Below, in pieces: positions 1 through 10,834 of a stretch of DNA of 64,000 bases; the first letter of the stretch is position 1, and every line of letters begins with the position of its first letter. The notes beneath the pieces are model-generated. The model had not been told where the DNA came from. It worked only from the letters and a program-made list of their open reading frames with translations, and did not search any database. Origin of the DNA: Straminergon stramineum (taxonomy: Eukaryota; Streptophyta; Bryopsida; Hypnales; Calliergonaceae); assembly GCA_963920665.1 (NCBI GenBank), contig OY987267.1, forward strand, positions 18,166,001-18,230,000. The letters are read 5' to 3'. The position numbers and the translations under genes are program-made.

Positions 1-3000
1 AGAACGGCGAGAGAGGCCGAGGTGATGCTCACGTCCTCGTACTCCAAGCCATGCTTCTTGCACAGAGCTTCCACTCTGGGAGAGATTTTGTTGTAGTTGT
101 GCCTGGGCATGGTAGGGAACAGATGGTGCTCAATCTGTCGGTCCAATCCTCCTGTGAACCAATCGTTGAACCAGCTGGCTTTAATGTTCCGCGTCGTTGC
201 AATCTGCATGGATTCAATTCAAACTCGTTACCACAACACAGCACTGTCTGCAAGAAATTCCTTTGAAACCGCTTTGCTGGGTAGCTATTCTCGCGAGTCA
301 CGATTCTATTCAACCAAATCAACCTTCTGAAATCTGGTTTACTCGGGCTTCCTAATGATATATGGTCTTACTGAGGAGAAATTATCGAGTATGGAAATTG
401 GACAAATGTACTTTTGTGTCCACATTGCATTCTTAGTGTATCCCAATGTATCCTATAATTCTATCATCACCGGACAATGGCTAGGGAATTCTTCAAAAAT
501 TCCATACATGGACATTTGAAAACTGGTTTCAGTTCTTGAGATTTCTTTCATTAGGAGACTGAAATTACGACTATTACACCATTTCAGCTCTAAAACCTCA
601 CATTCTGGCATCATTAAATTCTCCAGAGCAGAAAATATGAGATGATATTCTGGTCTAAAGGTACGGTAGATGGAATTATGTGCTACAGGTATTAACATCT
701 ATGGCAGTTCGTATCATTCTCCTTAACAAAAATGAAGAAATTTCCTGGAAAAACTAGCCAGCAAAGTACGAGAACACATCGACTTTACCTGAGCATTCAC
801 AAAATCCTTCGATTCGTTGTACACCTCCTTCCCATTATGACTCAACGTAAACACGAACCCCAAACAAAACCCTGCCACAAGCTCCGTCCCCACCATCCAC
901 ACCACTGGCTTCCACCACCCGGGAAGCACCCGAAACGCCACCCAAGTAAACCAAACATAATGCAACATCACAGTCCCCTTCTCCACACACCCAATGAAGG
1001 GCGACAACGCTGGATTGAACGTGAATAGCGCACTCCCGAACAACCAGCTGGCGCGTGCAAGAAAGAGCAGCGGCACCAGGGCGTAATGCTGGTACTGCAG
1101 CACTCGCAGGATCCGCTTGCTCTTCACGGTGGCTAAGATTTCATGGCTCCAGGCTATGAGGGGGAGTGTGTCGATGTCTTCGTCGATGGGAGTGTAAGTG
1201 TGGTCGCATTCGTTGGGAGCAGTGTGGTGTAAGTTATGCTTGGTGCGCCACCAGGAGACGCTGAACCCCAGGACTAAGTTGCCGAACAAGTAGCCGAATA
1301 AGGTGTTCAGTCTCCTGTTTTCAAAGACCTGCAAATAGGCCGGGGATCACATCAATAAAATGTTATTGTAGACGTGGTCAGGTCTTGGTATTTCAAACTT
1401 ACACTGAGACGTCAATTTTGTCACATAAATGTAACATTCAGCAGTACAAAGCTGTAAAATTAGGACTGGTATAGAATTTAGTTTGTAGTGGCTCGTCTAC
1501 TACGAGAATTTGAAGAGTTTGGCAAAGAAAGTCAGCAATGTTTTCAGCTACACGTATCGTTTGGGTACATGATAGAGCAATATTTTGGTACATGCTCGAT
1601 CGAGCAATGTTTTTCAGTAAGCATGTAAATTTGGAACATGCTTAAGTAAACATGCGACATTTTTCAACAAATATGCTCCATAAACGTTGTTCACTTAGGA
1701 CATTGTTTACCAGGAAAGTTGAATGTCAACTTTGGAATCACGACTTCAAGTTATGAGTTATGTCCAAATGTTGCTGACGGGGTTGAATTCTAGTAGCACG
1801 GCCGATGTCGTGAGTAATTTCAATTCTAGCTAGTAACGTGCCAATGTCTTGAAATTCTGCCCCCGATTCTGCCAGTATTATGAAATGGATGTACCTGGCA
1901 ATATTTCAACAGATTGGTCGTTTCTAGGAGCCCTTCTGGAAGCTTAGATCTTTACTTGCCTAACCTAGATTGAGAACTCTGAGCACTTGGATGTCACAAT
2001 TCTGGTAATCTGAAACTCGATATAATGAATTTGAGCATCATTCAGTCCTACGGTCAAAGAGGGCTAAAATTTCAGTGACTATCTCGATCCCACCTAATAA
2101 GTGAGAAATTAAAGAAAGGAAAAGTGTTGAATTAGACCTGTTGGTGTAGAAAATCATGGGCTAGCCATCCACACTGCTGAACGAACAAGCCCATCGCACT
2201 GGCTGCCAACAAAACCGCCCAGTAAGACTTGCTCAGACAGATAATCGCAATGCTTGTAGCGAAGAGAGCAGCGTTGATGAGAGTTTGAAGAAGGAAAAAC
2301 AATTTGGAGCTTTTGAAAAGCTGTTCCTTCGCGAATTGGGCTCTCAGCTCTCGGAAATCTTCCAGCAGTCCTTCAATTGGCTCCTCTCTCTGCCATAGTA
2401 ACCAAAGAATTATATTTAATCAAGATATATGCGACACACCAAATGTTGATATGAACAGACTGCTTCACGCTTCAAATGCAGTTCATACTCACTACAAACA
2501 TGTCGATCAAGAAAAACAGTCAAATAGGGTGAACTCACTAAGCTGTAGAATCACTAGAATGGTCAAATTTGTTAAGTCGGTGCCCCTATAAGTGCTTGAA
2601 TGTATGCGCTTGAATTGCCATTCGAGTGCACAAATCTCTAATAATTAGGACTAGCAAAAACTAGTACCAACATACTAGATGTACGTTTCCAGACGGGCGT
2701 GCCAAATTTTTGAAAATTCGCCAGTTTAACGAATTTGACATTTAACGTCGAATTCATTAAAATGGCGAAATTTCAAAAGATTGGCGCCCGTCTGCATCCT
2801 GATCTAGACACAAGTCCTAGTCTTTCTAAAGGCTCTAAGCACATGAACCTCACAATCTCTGAAACACGCAAACTTCACGAATTAGTCCATTTTTGAAGCT
2901 CAGAGACAAGGACTCACAGCAAGGTCTCCGATGTAGAGAGTCTGGAGGAGTTTCCAAGCGGAGTTTGGATGGAAAGTTGTGAAAACGTCCGTAGCATCTC

Positions 3001-3834
3001 GTCCAAAGTAGGTGCTAATCACCGTCCCTCCCGGATGCTCCTCCGCAAAACTGCTTACATCGTACACCTGTCGTGCAAAAATTTTAAAAAATGTGTATTC
3101 ATATAAAAGATTAATTGGAAGCAGATTCCATGCATTCGGCCCTCCACTCGAATAGTTGACTAGTCAAGCTTAAGCTAGCCTAGAACAAACAGAAATTGCT
3201 CCCATGCACAGAAAATAATCATATCAGAATGCCTTTCTATCAGAATGACGCGCAACTTTCCTGTATTTTTCAAGATGAATCTCTAAATTTCCAAGCCATT
3301 ATTGGACTGGAGTTTGTTTCATTTTACCCTGGCTACGAATCCTCTTTCATTCCAGTCAAAAAGAGGGAAAAGGTAGGTAGATCTACAAGGGACCCACGTC
3401 AACTAGAGATCAGTATTTTCCAGTAATTCTTCGTGATCATAAACGAACAAGAGACTAGGGATGAATAAAAAGACCCTAGAAAATTAGATAGCGGGGAATA
3501 ACAGAGTATGAAATCAAAGATGCTAGAAAGATTCTAAGATGTATAGAACTGTTGTCGTTTAAAATGTTAAACGAACCTTCTCTTTGACGACAATCCAGCA
3601 GTCCTGGGGCTTGTCATGGGAAGCTACATCCGAAAGGAGATAAGAACCGGGCGCTTTGTCTTGAACCTTCGACCGCCGTCTAATAGCAGGCTTAATCCCG
3701 GCTGTCTGATTCTCGGTTGCCCCAGGACTCTCTGAAGAACGAATTTTGAAACTTGGCGCATACGACTTAGTGTACATGCTGTACTTGCCCCATGTCGTTG
3801 CCAAAAAGTTGAGGAAGTCCGTCACGAGTGCCAT
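1..3834 (-). CDS. DES6: Cytochrome b5-fused Δ6-type acyl-lipid desaturase (or Δ6-acetylenase), 3' end cut off
   Basis: Five coding exons on the minus strand: 3834-3577, 3067-2918, 2389-2138, 1328-789 and 203-1 (continues off the window). All join in phase 0 at GT-AG borders. About 467 residues are visible. A basic N-terminal leader is followed by a cytochrome b5 domain (heme motif HPGG, exon 2) and a membrane desaturase domain with all three histidine boxes: HDFLH (end of exon 3), HNLHH (exon 4) and QIEHH (exon 5). The Q in place of the first H of box 3 is the mark of front-end desaturases. The family inserts a cis double bond at C6 of linoleoyl or α-linolenoyl lipids in the ER, using b5 electrons. 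The start [11 protein letters not shown] matches, from memory, the Ceratodon acetylenase start. Such proteins are about 480 residues, so roughly 20 are missing at the left edge. Sequence alone does not separate desaturase from acetylenase activity. Confidence 0.93.
2691..2793. repeat. Short hairpin (MITE-like) repeat inside a desaturase intron
   Basis: The 528-bp intron 2390-2917 of the desaturase gene holds an imperfect palindrome. The left arm begins AGACGGGCG at 2691 and the right arm ends CGCCCGTCT at 2793. The arms are about 45 bases each with a few mismatches, around a loop of about 8 bases. Terminal inverted ends plus small size suggest a tiny non-autonomous transposon remnant. No target-site duplication is clear. 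Confidence 0.6.
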
Positions 3835-4867
3835 GCTTGCAGCCTGCTCTATCGACTTCGAATGTCTTCAAAGGAGCCTAATATACAATATAATTAGATA
3901 ACACCACATCAGCTCAGTACGAAACCATTTTTTAAAATGCATCTGGAAGAGGATTTAATTAATGTTCCAAGTAGTTGAATTAAACCCCACAGCTAGCTAG
4001 CTCACATTGCATTCCCAGTTCGTGTATCCGCTGTTTGCATTTTCAAAAAATGTACTAGCTCGCTAGCTAGCTGTGTACGATTGCTACATGACGCAGGGAC
4101 TTCAAGATGAGCTAGTTGTGCATGCTCGACCCTCAAATCAAGAATGATAATTAATTGTGTACCCGATTGCATACTAAATCGCGTATATATGATGCAATGC
4201 AAAGTATGAGATTCTGTTCCACATGAAGTATCATCCAGAACAGGAGCAGTAGAAAAGTAATACTGTCAGCTTCAATCTCGAGTTCTCTGAAAATTCTTGT
4301 CGCAGATGATCGAGTTATACGTGCGAAATGCATCAAGAGAACGACGAAATACGTTCACGTGGTGTCTTTCGGGCATTACGGTGTCCGTACAGTTACCAGT
4401 TCACCTGAAGCTAGAACGTCAGAAATTGTGATGTTCAATTGCCGGATCGACTACAGTTCTGAAACTAGAACTGTCTGGTAGAGATCTAAGCTAAGGTTCC
4501 AGCTAGAATAGTGGACACACCGGGCGCAAGACTGAAACTGCTCCAGTGTCGATGATCTCCAACAGCTCAGCAAACTTATTTGCACTTCATTAAAGGCTTG
4601 CAACATACATATGCATGACAGTTTTTCAAACCAACAGCTCACTCAAATTCTCCTTCAATTTTCAGCAATGAATCGATCGATCATGATCGAGAGGGGGCAG
4701 AATGTGACTGATCAATCAAGAAGGTAGATTGATCGATAGATGCGCCCCTAACTTGACAGAGAATGGATTGCTCACGTACATGCTAGAATGGATATAGAGC
4801 TAGCACTCTAAGTATCATAATATCTTACAAATTGGAGACAGTGAGTCCAAAATTGGCAGCCAGCTAC
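3835..4867 (-). other. Region upstream of the desaturase start, probably a 5'-UTR intron
   Basis: Between the ATG at 3834 and the GC-richer block at 4868-4993 the minus strand has no coding signal. A splice-acceptor-like TTAG lies about 45 bases upstream of the ATG, and a GTAGCT donor lies at 4867. Moss desaturase genes often have an intron in the 5' UTR, so this stretch is plausibly one. It contains a 13-base perfect inverted repeat built of AGCT units (3988-4000 and 4063-4075). Confidence 0.4.
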
Positions 4868-4993
4868 CTGAGTCTGGAAAAGTGATGCCTGGAAACGACA
4901 GGAATTCTTCGAACTCGTTCACATCCGATCGCTGAAACGCGGCCTTCCTAGGGTTGCCGATGGCTAGATCCGTAGAGTGCGATGGCTGACAAT
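4868..4993 (-). other. Candidate upstream exon of the desaturase gene (5' UTR or alternative coding)
   Basis: This 126-base minus-strand block is visibly richer in G and C than its surroundings. It is flanked by TTTCCAG on its 5' side and by GTAGCT on its 3' side, which resemble acceptor and donor sites. One frame is open for all 42 codons and is not repetitive (it includes NEFEEFLSFPGITFPDS), but has no ATG before an upstream stop. It may be a non-coding leader exon or coding in a longer isoform. Direct joining to the ATG exon at the acceptor nearest 3885 would meet an in-frame TGA, so translation into the desaturase is not supported by that join. Confidence 0.35.
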
Positions 4994-6578
4994 CTGGAAA
5001 TAGATTGGAGTCTTACTTATATACATACCGCAATTAGCGACAGTAATTGCAACACGAGGTTACTTGCATGCACTGTGACCTCTGGGGTAGGGTACTAGGA
5101 TTTTCACTCCCCCAATTAACAACGTAGTTTGAATGTTTGACAAGTGCGCGAAAGTCAATGCTCGCTACAGGGATAATTAATTGGGACAAGTGTGCAGGCA
5201 ATATATGTGTACCCGAAATGCCATTTTAGCAATGGGAAAACTGAATTCAGGACCTGTTAAATTAGAACATTATTGTGAATTTTAGATTTCTGAGTCCTCG
5301 AGCACTGCAACGTTCGGTGGGAAGTCTAGAATGTGAAATTTATAATGAATTTTCTCCGTTTCTCCCACAACCACTTTTCTTTGAATCCGAACCATTTCTC
5401 ATGGAATAGTACAATTTGGGGGAATTTCCAGTTACTAGCTCTCTCCGCCTTGAAATCACCGACCTCAGCTAGCGGCTGGTAGGGTCAAGAGATTCGATCT
5501 CAATCACCGTTAATTTCGTTGAATTGGAGTGATTCTTGCTCCAAAATATGTGACATATATCCTCACAAAGTCTAAATTCACTTCACAAACTTGGCCAGGT
5601 ATGGATTTATGTTTCCGGCCGCGCGTCGTGAAGCGTGCCAAAGTATGGAATACCGCCAATTTAACGAAATTGAACTCAATCGGTATTGACGTCACTGTCA
5701 ACCTGCTTTAATTACTGGGACTGTACTGGGACTGTCACACTCTTTCCATTGCTGAGTTGCCGAGGGCGAAATTCGTGGTTTCTGTGATTCTGCTCAGAGC
5801 TCTGATATCCAGCTTTGAAATCTAGGAAAAGTGTAGATCTAGGAGTGGTTCCAGATGGGTGACTGACAGTGCCAATCTTTTGACTTGAAGTTTCGCTATT
5901 TTATTGAGTTTCCTTCTGGAGCTCTGCTAAATGGCAGAGATTCTGAGATTGCCAGTTGCGAGACTAATGTCAGGTTTGTTATTTTGGCGGATTTTCACCA
6001 CATTCAGCACTTTTCAATGGGGGCGAAACGACACGTTAAACTGTCTCTATTTCTGAAATCTAGGATATTTATGGATCTGAGGTATCAGACAGTGCAAAGA
6101 AAGTGCCCATCTCTTCGCTGGAAGTTTCACCATTTTAAATGAAATTTGCTTGTGATTGAGCTCTACAACATGGCTATATGACACAATGGCAGAGATTCAG
6201 AGGTAGACAGTTCAGAGACAGTACGGCCCGTTCTATTAAATTTTGGTGACACTGTTCAAGAATGACCTGTGCCTTGTGACACAGACACCTAAATCTGATG
6301 CACGTATAGATCAATTCTATTTTCTTAAGGCTTCCGTACTGCAATTGAGTCACATAATTTTAGCTCTCAGTCTGAGTTGTGTCAATGTAAGTTAACAAAA
6401 TTGACTGGTGTTCTGTTTTGCTTGGAGACTTCATAAGAAAGTTGGATCGATCAGTTCCCGCTTATCCAATATTTTCTATAATATCGAACTTTAAGCTGGC
6501 ATGTTTACATTTACTACAGACATCGATCGGGACACCACTCTTGTTGCAGGAACAGCACCAGAAGCTTACATATACAAA

Positions 6579-6841
6579 CGAAATCGTCCGATGGCCAAAC
6601 GTATTGAAGAACTCACGGTGAGTGAAGGCCTTATCACAAGAAATTAGGTGTGCAATTGAAATGCAAGTCATTAAACCGTATACGAATGAAATCGACTGAT
6701 GGCCAAACGTTTTGAAAAACTGACCACAACTTGTTGGGAAAAATTGGCCACTGTCCAGCTAGCTGAGGGTGAGTTACGAGGTGGGTGGTGAGCTAGTGAA
6801 GGTCTCATCACAAGAAAGTAGGTGAATGCAATTGAAATGCA
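6579..6841. repeat. Diverged direct duplication, two units
   Basis: Unit 1 (6579-6666) runs from CGAAATCGTCCGATGGCC to CAATTGAAATGCAA. Unit 2 (6687-6841) repeats the same blocks in the same order with about 60 extra bases inserted in the middle. Shared blocks include GATGGCCAAACGT, TATCACAAGAAA/CATCACAAGAAA and GCAATTGAAATGCAA. It looks like an old local duplication. Confidence 0.65.
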
Positions 6842-9800
6842 ATTACACCATTCTGTCCTTCAACTGAGTTTTGTTGGCAGTCTGCATGCATTGCGACAAG
6901 CAATTCGAATGCCCGACTGCTGGAGATCGATCTTGCTACCCGCTCTGTCCCCAGCATTTTAACCACCTCTTAATTTAATTAAAATATTCCGTTATCCATC
7001 CAACAGCTTCTAGGGACCAACGTTCTGTACAGAGGCCAGTTTCAGTTTCAAGTGCCAACACTAGACTTCCCGATCAGATTCAGTCAACACGGCGAGCTTC
7101 AGCCAGAACAAATAGTGACAAATTAGCTAGAATTTATGCTGCCTACTAGCCTGGGTAGTTGATACTGAGTATAATTGTGTTATGGCAATTCATGAACTGC
7201 CCCAGTGAGACAAGGTGGCATGCAATTGATGCAGGGCCAGTAAGTTATGGCAGAGCACAGATTACTTTTAGGTATGAATAACTTAAGTTATTTGTGAATC
7301 AGTGTGACCCAACATCTCACCAAAGGTCATGTAACTTAAGTTAGCCAAAGGTCAGCCTAAACGGCAAGAAGACTCGAAACTGAATCTGGGCAGATCGATT
7401 CAGTCATGCATTCAGAGCAGTTGACATTCTTGCCGTCACCAGATTGAGGGCATGTGAGGATACCTTCGGCCAATCTGAATCCCTGGGCATCATTCAGTCT
7501 ATCCCTGGACATAAATTTTGGGACACTGTACTGTACAGTACTGGAAAGGATAAGGTGATAGTAATGACTAATGAGCATTTAGTAGGTCATGTCACTTGAA
7601 ATGGAACGAATTTCTCATTTTATAAGTCAAATATAAGGTTAGACCAATTGTAACTACAATTGGGTCAAAAGGAGGTAGTTTTTTGTACTTCATCAGAAAA
7701 GTTGGGCCAGATTAATTTGGTGCCATTTTGACACCAAAGGCCACATACAGGTCATTTTAGTGTCATTTTATCCATACTAGGTTGGTATGGAGGTTGGCAC
7801 CAAATTAACTTAATTGTATTTCAATGCACCATCGTGGCACCATGTTCACATGTCTTGAAGTTCCTAATGTTGCACCTAGGCTTGTTGTCATTGTGTTAGG
7901 CCCTTGAAAATGGGAGACTCTAACCCTAAAACCAACAGAGTGACAACTTTTACATTTTGAGGTTTAGGGACTTGTAGAAAGGACGCAGATACAACGGATT
8001 TCCTCTCAATTCAAATATGTGAGTATTATATAGTGAAGAGGTCAAAGTTGAATGGAAGTTTTTTATACATTTGTATCTTGAAACATCTTTGTGTTGAATA
8101 ATGTTTAATAAATATCTATCTAATATTTTAATTTCTAGATTCATTTAGGATACACTTTTGGAAATGCTACCCTGGATACTTTATTAGCAGGTACTTTAGG
8201 AGCAACATGAGACCTACTATAGGGTTCATTTTAAATGTGGAAGCTAATAATTTAAGAAATGATCAAGTTACTATAACATCACTTTTTATAATGTAAGATA
8301 TTACATGCAACTACTATATACAATACATTGTAATTGAGATTGTAATGATCCATAATCCATAATTTATAAATCTACACAAAAGTTAGTCTAAAAGAAAGGG
8401 GAGGAACTTGCATAATTGAAGAGCTTCCATTTTCATCTACAAATAGACAAAATAATGAATGTCTCAATATGGGTTGTGTATGTACATAGTTAGAGGATTT
8501 TTTCTAGGTAGAAGCTATCTTTGTACTATACCTTGAATCCTAAACTTTGAAACTAGTCTACTCACTCAATTACTGGCACATTTTATAAGATTTTGGGATC
8601 TCAAACCACTATATTTGTAAATGCATAAGTCAAGCTTAGCCAATATAATACTACTTGTGTGGGTTTACAATCCATAGTTTTTTCTCCTCTTGTAGATGTA
8701 TTATTCATTTGAACAATTTTGTTGCATGAATTATTTGATATATGATGTTTGTATGTGTGTTGTTTGTGGGGGTTGTATTCAAAAATAGTCAAAGTCTACA
8801 TGTTCTAGTAGTCACTCTAAAATCGTGCTTAAAATTTTGAATTACATTACAGACATGTTTAAATGCCTCAAATTTCACTTATAACCCCTAAAGGTCCAAA
8901 TGACCATTGAATATACAAAGGTAATCTTGGATAGGTTTGTATGAACTTATTTTGTAATGGATGTTCTTCAAATTTTGACTCAAGGTGTGAACATGTATCT
9001 TCTAAGTGGGAAATTCATTTTTTTTCCAATCGGGTGCCAGATCAAAAGTTTTGTTGCCCTAAACTTTTCGAGCAGCTTGGGCAGCTTCGGGTAGCATGTG
9101 CAAAACACCTCCTCTACTTCTGAAATTTGTTAGGTATGTAACTTACATGATATAAGATGCAAATGTCAAAAAAAATAACCATGTTTAGTGTAAAAATCTC
9201 ACTTTAGGAGGAGTTAAAGGCTAATAGCTGTGTTGGGCAAGGAAAAAAAAAACTTTTTGTCCTAACTTCAAACGTTATAATCTTTCAATCCGTACAATCA
9301 AAGTTTCTAAATTTGTTTCCATACATTCCTATAGTAGTCCAATACAAATTTGTACGGTTGAATTTTGAAAAGAAACTTTCTTTTTTCATTTTTTTTTCAC
9401 TGCCCTAAAAAGTGGCAATTTTTCACAATTTGTGTCTAAAGTGTGCCTCACTCCTTTAGGAATTAACTACTAAAAGGTGTAGGATAATGGGCAAAAAATT
9501 TGAAGTAGAAAAAAATAGGGACATATCTATTGTGAAATAATAGCTAAATATCCTCCATAATAAAAATTTGACGCAAGTATATATGGATTATAAGGTATAG
9601 TGAAGTACCCATGAACATTGCACTTGTTTTTAAGAGCTCTAACCTTAGATGGGTGGTATTAAGGTAAAAGCCCCCATTGCAGTTAGAATGAGGAGTGTGC
9701 CCTCATGCCATTGCTGAAATTTTTCAAATTTTTTCCCACACGAAGATAAGTGTGAGAGACAATGAGGACATTTGAAATTATATTTTTTGGACCAAGTATG

Positions 9801-10414
9801 AAATAGTTCTGAATTTTTGAAGTGATCAGCCCATAGGGGGCTGTAGGCTACCTCATGACCAACAAAATCTGAATCCAATATGGTCATCTTCCTACCCAAT
9901 GCAATCACAACATTTTCAAACATGGAAGACCTAAAAAATCAGTTTTTACAAAGAATTTTACACTGAAAACTTGGAAGTACCTATTGAGGTCACTAATTAC
10001 TCCTTAACTACCATGTAAGGCATTGATTGTGGTATGAAAAAACACAATGGGGCCATTAGGTGACCATCATGGGCCATTTGACCACAATGGGGTCTTTTAC
10101 CTTACATTGAAGTATTAATACTAATAGCTCTTGCAACACTAATTTGCAAAAAATAAGTATTACATGTGATACATCAAAATCAGTACAAAAGTTATTTGCA
10201 AAATTTGGTCAAGGCAAAATTTCAAGAAAACATATAATATGATATTTTTTTTTTAAAGTTGAAAATTTTCAAAAAATAAAACCCAAAATTGTCCATTTCT
10301 TCCACTAAATTCTACCCTGAAGATCCTAAATCCATCCAAATTGCCATTTCTTGAAAAAAAGAAATTTTGTTTAAAAGTCCAACAAGTAGGGTTCTCCTTA
10401 GAGTCAAAGAGAAT

Positions 10415-10834
10415 AGAATTATCCAACAAGTTGTGAAATGTTGCCTTTCATTTGGTCCCTCTTTTAGTGCTTTGCTTGAAACCAAGTTGGCTAAAAAAAT
10501 ACTCTTATTATGGATCTACTAAAAATATTGTATATATTATCTAATTTTTATTCTTTCAGATTTTCAAAGGATAGAAAAAATATCCATGTTATGTTAATGT
10601 CAATTGAGTTAATGTTACTTGTAGGCAATTTAAATGTTCTAGAGAAATGTGAATTCATATGATCTTTCAATATAATAATTGAAAAAAGTAATTATGATCA
10701 GTATAAAACATATTTTCATGTTTTGATTTTGAATAAAATTAACAATTGTATCAAATTCAAATAGAATCTAAAAATTAAAATAAAAACATGAGCCAAATGA
10801 AGGGCAACATTTCATGACTTGTTGGATAGTTCTA
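10415..10834. repeat. Inverted repeat, arms about 47 bases
   Basis: The left arm (10415-10461) contains ATCCAACAAGTTGTGAAATG followed by TTGCCTTTCATTTGG. The right arm (10788-10834) is its reverse complement with a few mismatches. The interior is about 330 bases and AT-rich. The layout resembles a decayed non-autonomous DNA transposon; no target duplication was identified. Confidence 0.6.

Noticed and set aside
723..788. Frame of desaturase exon 4 continuing past QV into KSMCSRTLL
   Set aside because: The exon ends at a GTAAAG donor after Q; residues beyond are intron, and the next exon resumes with [15 protein letters not shown] as the family requires.
9200..9420. Long A/T runs resembling poly-A tails of retroposons
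   Set aside because: Such runs are everywhere in the AT-rich intergenic DNA and no target duplications or reverse transcriptase sequence accompany them.
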